29,330 nt of DNA from Actinomycetes bacterium (GCA_023450335.1 JAEXHA010000057.1:1-29330), one strand, 5' to 3'; counted from the first letter of the stretch, positions 15,051 to 23,399 are shown. The notes: generated by a model from the sequence alone, not told the origin. Made by a program: numbers and translations.

Positions 15051-16075
15051 GACTGCACCTCCATGATCCGGCGGCGCGTGGTCGCACTCTCGACTTTTCC
15101 ACGCACGATCGCGTCGACGGCGACCGCCAGCACGATGGCGACACCCTGGATGAGCAGACGGTAGAACTCCTGGACCTGCAGCAGGACGAGGCCGTTGTTG
15201 ATGGTTGCCAGCACGATCGCGCCGATGACCGCGCCGTAGACGCTGCCGGTACCGCCCCAGATGCTGACGCCGCCGATGACGACTGCCGCCAGTACCTGCA
15301 TCTCGTAACCGCTGGCCAGCAGCGAGTTGATGTTGCCGACCTGTGCACCCAGCAACACACCGGCGATCGCCGCGATGATGCCGGCGCCGACGTAGGCGCC
15401 GAGGATGATGCGAGTGCTGTTCAGACCGTAGAAATGGGCGGCCTTGGGGTTCGAGCCGTAGGCGTAGATCTTGCGACCCCATGGCAGGTACCGCAGCGCG
15501 ATGCCCACGATCACCACGAGCAGCAGCGCGACCCAGACGTAAGCGGGCAGTCCGAGCCAGCTGGCGGTGGCCAGGTCGCGCGCCCATCCGGGCAGCGTGC
15601 CACTGGTGACCTCTTGTGCGTTCGCGTAGAACGACACGAACCCGCGGTAGATCGACAGGGTGCCCAGGGTCGCCACGATCGAGGGGATCTGCAGCACCGC
15701 CACCAGGAACCCGTTGATGAGGCCCAGCAATGCGCCCAGGACGATGGCCATCAGCATGACGAACGGCTGCAGTCCGGTAGCCGATCCGACGATGTCGTAG
15801 ATGACATAGGCGCTCAGCCCCATGATCGACCCCACCGACAGGTCGAGGTTGCCGGTGAGCACCACGAGGGTCTGACCGGCCGCGGCGATCATCAGGATGG
15901 CAGCGCTGAACAGGATGCTGCGGCCGTTGCCCCAGGTGAGGAATCTCGGCGACAGCAGCGCGAACACAACGCACAGCAACACCAGGAAGACGATGACGCC
16001 GAGGAATCGGACCTTGAGCGCTGCCGCGCCGCCGGTGAGGCCGAGGCGTTCGCGCAGCGAGTCGGTGACGGTCAT
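15047..16075 (-). CDS. Sugar ABC transporter permease (RhaP-like)
   Basis: 342 residues of the BPD_transp_2 family with multiple membrane segments. Family landmarks are TGNLDLSVGSIMGLSAYV, VATLGTLSIYRGFV, YGSNPKAAHFYGLNSTRI and VVIGGVSIWGGTGSVYGAVIGA. ATG 16075 overlaps the ATPase stop as ATGA and its own stop overlaps the next permease the same way, so ATPase and both permeases are translationally coupled and made together. The two permeases differ clearly from each other, as expected for a heterodimeric rhamnose-type channel and not a recent duplication. Confidence 0.9.
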   Translation of the reverse strand: MTVTDSLRERLGLTGGAAALKVRFLGVIVFLVLLCVVFALLSPRFLTWGNGRSILFSAAILMIAAAGQTLVVLTGNLDLSVGSIMGLSAYVIYDIVGSATGLQPFVMLMAIVLGALLGLINGFLVAVLQIPSIVATLGTLSIYRGFVSFYANAQEVTSGTLPGWARDLATASWLGLPAYVWVALLLVVIVGIALRYLPWGRKIYAYGSNPKAAHFYGLNSTRIILGAYVGAGIIAAIAGVLLGAQVGNINSLLASGYEMQVLAAVVIGGVSIWGGTGSVYGAVIGAIVLATINNGLVLLQVQEFYRLLIQGVAIVLAVAVDAIVRGKVESATTRRRIMEVQS

Positions 16076-17595
16076 TCTGCCGCTCCCGTCGCGGCACCCG
16101 CCGTCGCGGCGGCGAGGATGTTCTCCTGCGTCGCCTCGGCGATGTCGATATCGGCGGCCAACCGTCCGCGGGCGATGACGAGCACGCGATCGCTGACGGC
16201 GAGCACCTCGGGCAGGTCGGACGAGATCATGAGGATCGCCAGGCGGTGCGTGCGCGCGAGGTCGCGCATGATGTCGTGCACATCCGCTTTCGTTCCCACG
16301 TCGATGCCGTGGGTCGGTTCGTCCAGCAACAGCACCTTGGGGCTGTTGGCCAGCCACCGTGCGATGGCGACCTTCTGCCGGTTGCCACCGGACAGCGAGC
16401 TGACCAGGTCACCGACCCCGCCTTTGATGCTCAGCGCGGTGCGCTGCTGTTCGGCGCGCTCGCGTTCGCGCCGCGGCTGCATGAATCCGAATTTCGACAG
16501 CGAACGGATGCCGGTGAGCGCGATGTTGTCTTGGATGGTCATCGTCGAGATGATGCCTTCGGCGTCACGGTCTTCCGGCAGGTAGACCACGCCGTTCGCG
16601 GCCATCTGGCCGGGCGAGGAGGGCTTGATCGGGGTCCCGTCGACCTCGATGCGACCGGTGACCTGGTGGCCCAGTCCGAAGATGGCCTGCGCGATCTCAG
16701 AGCGCCCGGCCCCGACGAGGCCGGCGACGCCGACGATCTCGCCCTCGCGGACGTCGAAGGTGATGTCGGAGAACACGCCAGGCGAGCTGAGCCCTTCGAC
16801 GTGGAGGCGCGCGGAACCCAGGGGCTGCTCGCGGGCGACAGTCTCAAGCACGACGGAGCGGCCGACCATGAGCCGGATCATCGCGTCGTCGTCGAGCTCG
16901 TCGGCCGGCGAGGTCTGCACGTGCGCGCCGTCCCGCAGAACGGTGATGGTGTCGGCGAGCATGCGGATCTCTTCCATGCGGTGCGAGATCCACACGACCG
17001 TCGTGCCCTCGGCCTTGAGGCGTGCCACGACCTCGTAGAGCTTGCTCGCTTCGCCGGGAGTCAATGCGCTGGTGGGCTCGTCGAGGATGAGCAGTCGGAG
17101 GTCCGACGACACCGCGCGGGCGATTTCGACGAACTGAGCCTCGGCCACGGTGAGTCCCGCCACCAGGCGGTCGACGTCGAGTTCGTAACCCACCTTCGCG
17201 AGCAGCTCGGTTGCACGGGTGCGCATGGCTGCGGAGTCGATGAAGGGGCCACGCATCGGGTACTGGCCGGTGAGGATGTTCTCGGCTACCGACAGGTGCG
17301 GGAACAGGTTCGGGTCTTGGTAGACGGCGGCCACGCCTGCGGCGCGCGCCTCGAGCGGGTTACTGAACGAGATGGGGTCGCCGTCGAGCAGGATCTCGCC
17401 GGTGTCGCCCTCGCGCAGCCCTGTGATGATGCTGACGAGGGTCGATTTTCCAGCGCCGTTCTCACCCACGAGGGCGTGCACGTCGCCCGGGCGCAGGTCG
17501 AACGACACATCGCGCAGAGCACGCACGGCCTCGAAGCTCTTCGAGACTCCGCGAATGCTCAGCCGCGCGGTTGTCGCCGGTGCCGTTGCTGCCAT
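16072..17595 (-). CDS. Sugar ABC transporter ATP-binding protein (RhaT-like, two ATPase domains)
   Basis: 507 residues with two ABC domains in tandem. The first has Walker A GENGAGKS at 44-51, Q-loop AAVYQDPNLFP, a degenerate signature (GLTVAEAQ) and Walker B LLILDEPTSALT. The second lacks a canonical Walker A (GLVGAGRSE) but has a good signature SSLSGGNRQK and Walker B VLLLDEPTHGID. This asymmetry is the norm in sugar (CUT2) ATPases. It is the first gene of the minus-strand run and its stop overlaps the permease start. AAGGGG about twelve bases before the ATG is a rather distant ribosome site, with a hairpin directly before it. Confidence 0.92.
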   Translation of the reverse strand: MAATAPATTARLSIRGVSKSFEAVRALRDVSFDLRPGDVHALVGENGAGKSTLVSIITGLREGDTGEILLDGDPISFSNPLEARAAGVAAVYQDPNLFPHLSVAENILTGQYPMRGPFIDSAAMRTRATELLAKVGYELDVDRLVAGLTVAEAQFVEIARAVSSDLRLLILDEPTSALTPGEASKLYEVVARLKAEGTTVVWISHRMEEIRMLADTITVLRDGAHVQTSPADELDDDAMIRLMVGRSVVLETVAREQPLGSARLHVEGLSSPGVFSDITFDVREGEIVGVAGLVGAGRSEIAQAIFGLGHQVTGRIEVDGTPIKPSSPGQMAANGVVYLPEDRDAEGIISTMTIQDNIALTGIRSLSKFGFMQPRRERERAEQQRTALSIKGGVGDLVSSLSGGNRQKVAIARWLANSPKVLLLDEPTHGIDVGTKADVHDIMRDLARTHRLAILMISSDLPEVLAVSDRVLVIARGRLAADIDIAEATQENILAAATAGAATGAAE

Positions 17596-17614
17596 GACCG
17601 GATGCGCCCCTTCT

Positions 17615-17632
17615 GACGGAGCGATCTCCGTC
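17615..17632 (-). other. 5' leader hairpin next to the ATPase ribosome site
   Basis: GACGGAG (17615-17621) and CTCCGTC (17626-17632) form a perfect 7-bp stem with a 4-base loop in the leader of the transporter transcript. Its base ends about two bases from the AAGGGG ribosome site, so it could affect translation or message stability. Confidence 0.45.
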
Positions 17633-17642
17633 GATTCACAGG

Positions 17643-17701
17643 ACAGTAATCGAGATCGACGCAGGAGACAAACAGATGCTCACATTCTGAGCATATGTTC
17701 A
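17643..17701 (-). promoter_or_regulatory. Transporter operon promoter with upstream SorC-type operators
   Basis: On the minus strand TTGTCT (17671-17666) and TACTGT (17648-17643) are separated by 17 bases and fit a -35/-10 pair. Just upstream lie ATGCTCA (17676-17682) and TGAGCAT (17688-17694), a perfect 7-bp inverted repeat with 5-base spacer. Overlapping it is a 14-base site that reads TGAACATATGCTCA on the minus strand (17701-17688). Nearly the same 14-mer occurs in the regulator promoter. The position upstream of -35 fits an activator role. The 227 bases from 17630 to 17856 hold no gene. Confidence 0.5.
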
Positions 17702-17856
17702 CGGACCGATGCGCATTTCGCACCAAGCTCAGGCACGATATCTCGCAGGCACGGGCCGGCACGCCCGCGCGCAGATCGGGACCGCACGCCCATCGACAGA
17801 CGCGGTCGGTCGCGGCACGGCGAAAGGATGCCGCGGCGCGGCAATCGGGTGCGGGA

Positions 17857-18816
17857 TCAGTCCGCGGCGAGTTCGCGGGCGACGTCTTCGGTGGTCACGA
17901 GGACGTCGATATAGGCACCGGCAAGGGCGCCACGGATCGCGTCGAGCTTGTCGATGCCACCGGCGACGGCGATGACGTTACGCATCGAACGCAGATCGCG
18001 GATCGCGATGCCGACGCGCACCTTCTGCAGATCGACGGCCAGAACGCGGCCGCGCTGGTCATACCACTCGCCGAGAATGTCGCCGACGGCACCCTTGACC
18101 TGGTAGTCATAGAGCTGCTCTTCCGTGACGACGCCGTTCTGCAGGATCGTGGCGTTCGAGACGGCGCCGCCGATGCCGATGAGCGTCGCATCCGCCGACT
18201 TGGCCAGGTCGATGACGCTCGTGACCGCGCGCTCCTTGCGCAGCATCGCGGCCATCTCAGGACTCGACGCCAGAAGCGGTGAGGGCACGAACCGGATGTA
18301 CTGCGCCAAGCCGTTGTTGGAGGCGCCGTTGACGCGCATGGTGTAGGCGTCGATGCCCCCGGTCAGGGTGGGAAACGTCATGCCCTTGAGCGATTCGGGC
18401 CGCAGCGCGAGCAGGGTGCGCAGCACGGTGTCACCCCAGCCGACGCCCACGACGGCGCCCGGTCGCAGGTATCGCCGCAGGTATTGGGCGGCCTCGAGCG
18501 CAATGCGCGAGTTCGTGGCCTCGCCCGAGATCCCCCGACCCAGCTGCGGCACGACGACGACGTCGTCGAGGTTGTACCGCTGGCGCAGCAGGCCGGCCAG
18601 CTCAAGGCCGCCGACGCCGGTGGTATCGATTTCTATCGTGACGACGCCCGTCTGCTTGGCCCGATCGATCAGTCGCGCCACCGTCGCACGCGAGACATGC
18701 AGCCGCGAGGCGATCTGCGCCTGGGTGAGGCTCTCGCGGTAGTACATCCACGCGACCCGCACGAGCATCTCTCGATCGGAGGAGGTGGCCCGGCGAGATG
18801 GAACGGTGTCTGCCAC
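17857..18816 (-). CDS. SorC/DeoR-type sugar-responsive transcriptional regulator
   Basis: 319 residues. GTG 18816 is chosen because GGAGG lies five bases upstream; in-frame codons continue further up but have no such site. The N-terminus has a helix-turn-helix LTQAQIASRLHVSRATVARLI at about residues 30-50. The rest is a SorC sugar-binding domain with VGVGWGDTVLRTL, ADATLIGIGGAVSNATI and VIAVAGGIDKLDAIRGAL, the last being a strong family signature near the C-terminus. The effector is expected to be a phosphorylated sugar. It lies between the transporter operon and a divergent hydroxyacid dehydrogenase, and matching 14-base sites occur in front of both transcription units. Confidence 0.9.
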   Translation of the reverse strand: MADTVPSRRATSSDREMLVRVAWMYYRESLTQAQIASRLHVSRATVARLIDRAKQTGVVTIEIDTTGVGGLELAGLLRQRYNLDDVVVVPQLGRGISGEATNSRIALEAAQYLRRYLRPGAVVGVGWGDTVLRTLLALRPESLKGMTFPTLTGGIDAYTMRVNGASNNGLAQYIRFVPSPLLASSPEMAAMLRKERAVTSVIDLAKSADATLIGIGGAVSNATILQNGVVTEEQLYDYQVKGAVGDILGEWYDQRGRVLAVDLQKVRVGIAIRDLRSMRNVIAVAGGIDKLDAIRGALAGAYIDVLVTTEDVARELAAD

Positions 18817-18841
18817 GAGTGCCTCCAAGTCGATTCGTTTC

Positions 18842-18878
18842 ACTATACGGGAACGAGCAGATGCTGAACAAATGCTCA
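18842..18878 (-). promoter_or_regulatory. Regulator promoter overlapped by operator
   Basis: On the minus strand TTGTTC (18871-18866) and TATAGT (18847-18842) are 18 bases apart. The 14-base element TGAACAAATGCTCA (18865-18878) covers the -35 box, which fits autorepression. It differs in one base from the site in the transporter promoter. A looser copy, TGCACATATGCGTG, lies near 18885-18898, towards the divergent dehydrogenase gene. No clear plus-strand promoter was recognised. Confidence 0.5.
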
Positions 18879-18935
18879 CTTCGTGCACATATGCGTGCGC
18901 AATTCACGAAACACTGGTGTTCTAGGAGGATGACA

Positions 18936-19961
18936 GTGTCGACATCCATGCTCGCCGTGGGCGACAGCTATCTCCCTCTTGAGCTCATCCGCCCGCAGCT
19001 CGCTCCGCTCGCCGCCGACATGTCGATCAACTACCTCACGGTCGACCCGGCAGCGCGGCCGCCGCTGGCAAACATCTCGGAGTATCAGGGCGACCCGGCG
19101 GCGATGAGCGCGATGATCGGCGATGCCCAGGTACTTCTCGTTCATGCGGCGCCGGTCACGGCGGACCTTCTCGATGCGCACCCGAGCATCCGCCTCGTCG
19201 CGTGTGCACGCGGCAACCCGCTCAATGTCGACCTCGCCGCCGCGGCGGCGCGGAATGTGACGGTCCTCAACACTCCGGCGAAGAATGCCGACTCGGTGGC
19301 CGATCTGACGATGGCCTTCGCCCATCTGCTCTTCCGAGGGATCATCCCCGCCACGCGTTGGCTTGCCGGTGAAGCCGATCGCGGCCAGCGTCATCTCGAC
19401 TCGACGTTTGTCGGCGGGCAGTGGATGGCGCGGGAGCCGCGCGGCGCGACCATCGGCATCATCGGGCTGGGCGCCATCGGTCGGCGCGTGGCCGACCAGG
19501 CGGCGTTCTACGGCATGAATGTGGTCGCCTGTGACCCATACCTGTCGGATGATCCACGGTTGGTCTCGTTGGACGAACTGCTCGCCCAGAGCGACCTCAT
19601 CACTCTCCACGCGAAGGTGACCTCCGAGAACCACCATCTGATCTCTGCGGAGGCGATCGCGCGAATGAAGCCGGGCGCATTCATCGTCAATACGGCGCGG
19701 CAGACACTTGTCGATGAGCGCGCGTTGCTCGATGCCCTCATCACGGGGCACATAGGTGGCGCGGCGCTCGATGTGTGCGAACCCGACGGACACTGGCCTG
19801 AGCTCGCGCGCCACCCTCGCGTCGTCGTCACGCCACACTTGGGCGGCGCCACCGCGCAGACGCAAGAGCGTGCCTTGGCGATGCTCACCGCCGACATCCG
19901 CCGATTCTTGGCCGGCGAGACGCCGGTGAATGTCGTGGCCGGTCACCCGTCCCCGCGTTAG
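18936..19961 (+). CDS. D-isomer-specific 2-hydroxyacid dehydrogenase (PGDH-like)
   Basis: 341 residues. GTG 18936 has GGAGG six bases upstream; the in-frame ATG at 18930 touches that site and the ATG at 18948 is far from it. The NAD-binding glycine motif GIIGLGAIGRRVA lies at about 174-186. Catalytic positions of the family can be followed: the Arg in VNTARQTLVDE, the Glu in DVCEPDG and the His in TPHLGGAT. The N-terminal substrate segment CARGNPLNVDL differs from the usual GRGAVGVDNID. It would reduce a 2-ketoacid or oxidise a 2-hydroxyacid with NAD(H) in the cytoplasm. It is divergent from the SorC regulator, so it probably belongs to the sugar regulon. A short hairpin (19960-19977) overlaps its stop but has no T-tract. 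The 156 bases to glmM appear empty. Confidence 0.87.
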   Translation: MSTSMLAVGDSYLPLELIRPQLAPLAADMSINYLTVDPAARPPLANISEYQGDPAAMSAMIGDAQVLLVHAAPVTADLLDAHPSIRLVACARGNPLNVDLAAAAARNVTVLNTPAKNADSVADLTMAFAHLLFRGIIPATRWLAGEADRGQRHLDSTFVGGQWMAREPRGATIGIIGLGAIGRRVADQAAFYGMNVVACDPYLSDDPRLVSLDELLAQSDLITLHAKVTSENHHLISAEAIARMKPGAFIVNTARQTLVDERALLDALITGHIGGAALDVCEPDGHWPELARHPRVVVTPHLGGATAQTQERALAMLTADIRRFLAGETPVNVVAGHPSPR

Positions 19962-20117
19962 TCCTTCGAACCGGACTCACGCCGCATCCGCCGCATGACG
20001 GCGCGGTCGAGATGATCGATATGCACGCTCGATCGACGCGTGTGAGCCGCAGCGCATGCGTTTACGGAAGGCCTCGGCCGATTCCAGTGAAGCCGCGGCG
20101 TGCGGAGGCGACCAACC

Positions 20118-21461
20118 TCAGCCGCGCACGACCGCCGCGAGCTCGTCGGCGACGCGCTGCGCCTCTTCGACCGTCGACGCCTCGACCATGACGCGCACCA
20201 TCGGCTCGGTGCCCGAGGGGCGCAGCAGCACCCGGCCGGTGTCACCGAGTGCCTCGCCGGCGGCCGCAGCGGCGGCCACGACATCGTCATCTGTCGCCCG
20301 CGACCGCTCGACGCCCTTCACGTTGACGAGCACCTGCGGGAAGACCTCCATGACCGAGGCCAGCTCCGCGAGCGACTTCCCGCTGCGCGCCACCTCGGCG
20401 CACAGGTGCAGCCCGGTCAGCACGCCGTCACCGGTGGTGGCGAACTCGCTCATGATGACGTGTCCGCTCTGCTCGCCGCCGAGGCCGAAACGGCCCTGGT
20501 TCATGCGCTCGAGCACGTAGCGGTCGCCGACAGCGGTGGTTTCGACCGTGATGCCGTGCGCGGCCATCGCCCGGTGCAGGCCGAGGTTGCTCATGACGGT
20601 GGCGACCAGGGTGTCGGCAGGCAGGTGCCCACGGCGCTTCATCGCCAGCGCGAGGATCGCCATGATCTTGTCACCGTCGACCACGGCGCCGGTCGCGTCG
20701 ACCGCCAAGCACCGGTCGGCGTCACCGTCATGGGCGATGCCCAGATCAGCGCCGGTGCGCACGACCTCGGCCGACAACACGTCGAGGTGGGTCGAGCCGA
20801 CGCCCTCGTTGATATTGATGCCGTCCGGGTCGGCACCGATGACGGTCACCCGCGCTCCGGCACTGCTGAACACCTCAGGAGACACGCCGGAGGCGGCGCC
20901 GTGCGCGCAGTCGAGCACAACGTGCAGACCATCGAGCCGGTTCGGCAGTGACGCCAGCAGATGCAGCGAATAGCGGTCTTCCGCATCGGCGAACCGAATC
21001 ACCCGGCCCACGTCGGCCCCGGTGGGCTGCAGCTTCGGGCCATTCATGGCCTCTTCGATGCGCGCCTCGACCTCGTCGGGCAGCTTGCGTCCGCCGCGCG
21101 CGAAGATCTTGATCCCGTTATCGGGCGCCGGATTGTGCGATGCCGAGATCATGACGCCGAAGTCGGCGTCGACGTCCGAGATCAAGAATGCGGCGGCGGG
21201 CGTGGGCAGCACCCCGGCATCCAGCACATCCACACCCGACGAGGCGAGACCCGCCTCGACGGCCGCGCTCAAGAACGCGCCCGAGACCCGGGGGTCGCGC
21301 GCGATGACCGCGGTGAGCCGCTTGCCGGCAGCTTTGCGCGCCTCGGCAATACGCCCCTGGCCCAGGACGACAGCTGTCGCCTGGGCCAGGGAGAGCGCGA
21401 GGTCAGCGGTAAGGGGTCCGTTGGCAAGGCCACGGACACCATCGGTGCCGAACAGCGCCAT
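20118..21461 (-). CDS. glmM: Phosphoglucosamine mutase
   Basis: 447 residues, standard length. It begins MALFGTDGVRGLAN, has the phosphoserine loop MISASHNPAPDNG with the active Ser at 108, the metal loop AHDGDADRCLAVD, a sugar-binding GGEQSGHVI and the phosphate-binding RPSGTEPMVRVMVE near the C-terminus. It converts glucosamine-6-phosphate to glucosamine-1-phosphate for UDP-GlcNAc and cell wall synthesis. It follows rpsI by six bases with no obvious ribosome site, so it probably depends on translation of rpsI. The order rplM-rpsI-glmM is conserved in Actinobacteria. Confidence 0.97.
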   Translation of the reverse strand: MALFGTDGVRGLANGPLTADLALSLAQATAVVLGQGRIAEARKAAGKRLTAVIARDPRVSGAFLSAAVEAGLASSGVDVLDAGVLPTPAAAFLISDVDADFGVMISASHNPAPDNGIKIFARGGRKLPDEVEARIEEAMNGPKLQPTGADVGRVIRFADAEDRYSLHLLASLPNRLDGLHVVLDCAHGAASGVSPEVFSSAGARVTVIGADPDGININEGVGSTHLDVLSAEVVRTGADLGIAHDGDADRCLAVDATGAVVDGDKIMAILALAMKRRGHLPADTLVATVMSNLGLHRAMAAHGITVETTAVGDRYVLERMNQGRFGLGGEQSGHVIMSEFATTGDGVLTGLHLCAEVARSGKSLAELASVMEVFPQVLVNVKGVERSRATDDDVVAAAAAAGEALGDTGRVLLRPSGTEPMVRVMVEASTVEEAQRVADELAAVVRG

Positions 21462-21467
21462 GAACGC

Positions 21468-21959
21468 TTAGCGCTTCGAGTACTGCGGAGCCTTGCGGGC
21501 CTTCTTGAGACCGGCCTTCTTGCGCTCGATGACGCGGGCGTCACGCGAGAGGAAGCCGGCCTTCTTGAGGGTCGGGCGGTTGTTCTCGGCGTCGATCTGG
21601 TTGAGCGCGCGGGCGATGCCCAGGCGCAGGGCGCCGGCCTGGCCGCTGTCGCCGCCACCCGAGATGCGGGCGATGACGTCGTAGGCGCCGGTCAGGTTCA
21701 GAACCGTGAACGGGTCGGTGATCAGCTGCTGGTGCAGCTTGTTCGGGAAGTAGTCCTCGAGCGTACGGCCGTTGACGGTGATGGTGCCCGAGCCGGGAAC
21801 CAGACGCACGCGGGCGATGGCCTGCTTGCGGCGGCCGACGGCCGAGCCGGGAACCGAGAGCACCGGGCGGGGCGCGGCGGCAGCCTCGGCCTCGGTGGCC
21901 GGGGTCTCGGTGGAGTAGTTCTGGGGGGTCTCCTCGATGGAGTCAGCGATCTTCGCCAT
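21468..21959 (-). CDS. rpsI: 30S ribosomal protein S9 (uS9)
   Basis: 163 residues. A variable acidic, Ala/Glu-rich N-terminal extension of about 40 residues, common in Actinobacteria, precedes the conserved domain beginning GRRKQAIARVRLVPG. Other landmarks are GGGDSGQAGALRLGIARAL and the basic C-terminus RKAPQYSKR that reaches the P-site in the small subunit. It is co-transcribed with rplM, 30 bases upstream. Confidence 0.97.
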   Translation of the reverse strand: MAKIADSIEETPQNYSTETPATEAEAAAAPRPVLSVPGSAVGRRKQAIARVRLVPGSGTITVNGRTLEDYFPNKLHQQLITDPFTVLNLTGAYDVIARISGGGDSGQAGALRLGIARALNQIDAENNRPTLKKAGFLSRDARVIERKKAGLKKARKAPQYSKR

Positions 21960-21989
21960 CAGATATGTCCTTGGTCTTTTCGGCGGCGC

Positions 21990-22436
21990 TTACTGGGCGA
22001 CCTGGTCGATTGTGAAGTTGGTGGGCTGCTGTGCAGCGTGCGGGTGCTCGCCACCGGCGTACACCTTCAGCTTCGAGAGCTGCTGACGGCCCAGGCTGTT
22101 CTTGGGCAGCATGCCGCGGATGGCCTTCTCGACCGCGCGGACGGGGTTCTTCTCGAGCAGCTCCTCGTACGAGACCGAGCTGAGGCCGCCCGGGTAACCC
22201 GAGTGGCGGTAGGCGCGCTTCTTCTGGAGCTTCTGGCCGGTCAGGGCCACCTTGTCGGCGTTGACGATGATGACGAAGTCACCGGTGTCGACGTGGTTCG
22301 CGAAGGTGGGCTTGTGCTTGCCGCGGAGAAGGGTCGCTGCCTGCGAGGCGAGGCGGCCGAGGACGACGTCGGTTGCGTCGATGACCAGCCACTGGCGGGT
22401 CACTTCACCGACCTTGGGGGTGTACGTGCGCGTCAC
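21990..22436 (-). CDS. rplM: 50S ribosomal protein L13 (uL13)
   Basis: 148 residues. GTG 22436 gives the standard actinobacterial N-terminus (V/M)TRTYTPKVGEVTRQW. Family landmarks are WLVIDATDVVLGRLAS, GKHKPTF, GDFVIIVNADKVALTG and AIRGMLPKNSLGRQQ. It is the first gene of the rplM-rpsI-glmM unit. The ribosome site is weak (AAGAAAG well upstream), and the leader of about 136 nt holds two hairpins that may regulate it. Confidence 0.96.
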   Translation of the reverse strand: MTRTYTPKVGEVTRQWLVIDATDVVLGRLASQAATLLRGKHKPTFANHVDTGDFVIIVNADKVALTGQKLQKKRAYRHSGYPGGLSSVSYEELLEKNPVRAVEKAIRGMLPKNSLGRQQLSKLKVYAGGEHPHAAQQPTNFTIDQVAQ

Positions 22437-22449
22437 AGTAGTGCTGCTT

Positions 22450-22503
22450 TCTTGAATCGAACGGAGAGGTTCGTGAATCCCACTCCGGGGTGGTTCGCCG
22501 GCC
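22450..22503 (-). other. Hairpins in the rplM leader
   Basis: On the minus-strand transcript CCAC/GTGG around CCCGGA (near 22482-22495) and CGAAC/GTTCG around CTCTCC (near 22458-22473) are two short hairpins between promoter and start codon. They could be an autoregulatory ribosomal-protein leader, but I cannot match them to a known L13 leader. Confidence 0.3.
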
Positions 22504-22578
22504 AGAAGGCCATCGAACACGCCAGTGGAGGGCTCACGTTCGCGGTGCCGGATCAGCAGAGCCGAACACCAAAGGGCC

Positions 22579-22607
22579 ATCTTACGGCAAATGGATGCCA
22601 ATCCCAA
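22579..22607 (-). promoter_or_regulatory. Promoter of rplM-rpsI-glmM
   Basis: On the minus strand TTGGGA (22607-22602) and TAAGAT (22584-22579) are separated by exactly 17 bases. Transcription would start near 22572, giving a leader of about 136 nt before the GTG of rplM. Confidence 0.6.
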
Positions 22608-22622
22608 ACGCCGCGGTCCGCC

Positions 22623-23399
22623 TCACACGAGCGCGAGCACGACCCCCGCGGTGTTGAACAGCACATGCGCGACGAGTGCCCCACCGAGCCGCCCGGTGAT
22701 CGCGACGAGCACCCCGGCGCCCACGCCCATCAGCAACGGAGGCAGCAGTACGGTGACGGGAACCGCCGCGCCATGCGGCAACGCGTGCAGGAGGACGAAA
22801 AGCACGGTAGTGCCCACGATGGCGATGAAGCCGGCTACGACGGTGCCGAGCGTCGGGAGGCCCAGCTGATGCACGAGGCGTTGCACGGCGCCGCGGAAGA
22901 ACAGCTCCTCGATGATCGGGGCCAGCACGGCAGATCCGACGGCGAGGACGAGCACGGTCGCGATGCGGTCGAATTCGGTCTCTGCGAAGGCCGGTGCGAG
23001 ATTGCCCGTCGTCGGCGACACGAGTTCGACGACACTGCGCGCGATGAGGGCGACGAACACGCCGAGTGCGAGATCGATCGGCCTGATATGGATGCCGAGA
23101 GCACGCCGGACTGCCGGTCCGGCCATCCGTGCGACGACGAAGGCCCCCACCGCAAAAATGAGGAGCAGTCCGCTGACATCGACGAGCGAGCGCGCCCAGA
23201 ACGGCCACAGCCCGAGGCCCGAGGTCAGCTGCGGCCAGGCGAGCGCCGCGAACCCAGCCGCAACGTAGAACACGGCTGCCATGCCGAGGCCGAGCCAGGG
23301 TCGAGCCCACGCGGCGACGCTGCCGTCGACAGTGGCGCGGCCGTCGGGCGGCGCCCCCGACACGGACGAAGGCCCCGGGCCTGAGCCCGGGACCTTCAT
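22623..23399 (-). CDS. CPBP-family intramembrane metalloprotease
   Basis: Up to 258 residues with about six to eight hydrophobic segments. The CPBP (CAAX protease and bacteriocin-processing) motifs are present: IIEELFFRGAVQRL with the Glu-Glu and Arg, then LFVLLHALPHG with a His, and HVLFNTAG. The active site should lie inside the membrane; the substrate is unknown. The ATG at 23399 lies at the edge of the upstream gene's terminator hairpin and has no ribosome site, so the real start may be an internal GTG such as the one before SGAPPDG (near 23363) or later. It is followed by the rplM promoter region on the same strand. Confidence 0.82.
   Translation of the reverse strand: MKVPGSGPGPSSVSGAPPDGRATVDGSVAAWARPWLGLGMAAVFYVAAGFAALAWPQLTSGLGLWPFWARSLVDVSGLLLIFAVGAFVVARMAGPAVRRALGIHIRPIDLALGVFVALIARSVVELVSPTTGNLAPAFAETEFDRIATVLVLAVGSAVLAPIIEELFFRGAVQRLVHQLGLPTLGTVVAGFIAIVGTTVLFVLLHALPHGAAVPVTVLLPPLLMGVGAGVLVAITGRLGGALVAHVLFNTAGVVLALV
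23369..23396 (-). terminator. Terminator hairpin after the LPXTG gene
   Basis: AAGGCCCCGGGC (23369-23380) and GCCCGGGACCTT (23385-23396) form a 12-bp stem with one G-U pair and a 4-base loop in the minus-strand transcript, 18 bases after the LPXTG gene stop. The T-run is missing, as is common in actinobacteria. Confidence 0.65.

Noticed and set aside
19960..19977. Hairpin AGTCC/GGACT with a TTCGAA loop resembling a tRNA T-arm
   Set aside because: The loop has eight bases instead of seven, and no acceptor, anticodon or D arm is present. It overlaps a stop codon and is at most a weak terminator without a T-run.
20961..23384. An 807-codon open frame on the plus strand
   Set aside because: It runs antisense across glmM, rpsI, rplM and a protease gene, all certain or strong, and encodes an Arg/Asp/Gly-rich product without motifs.
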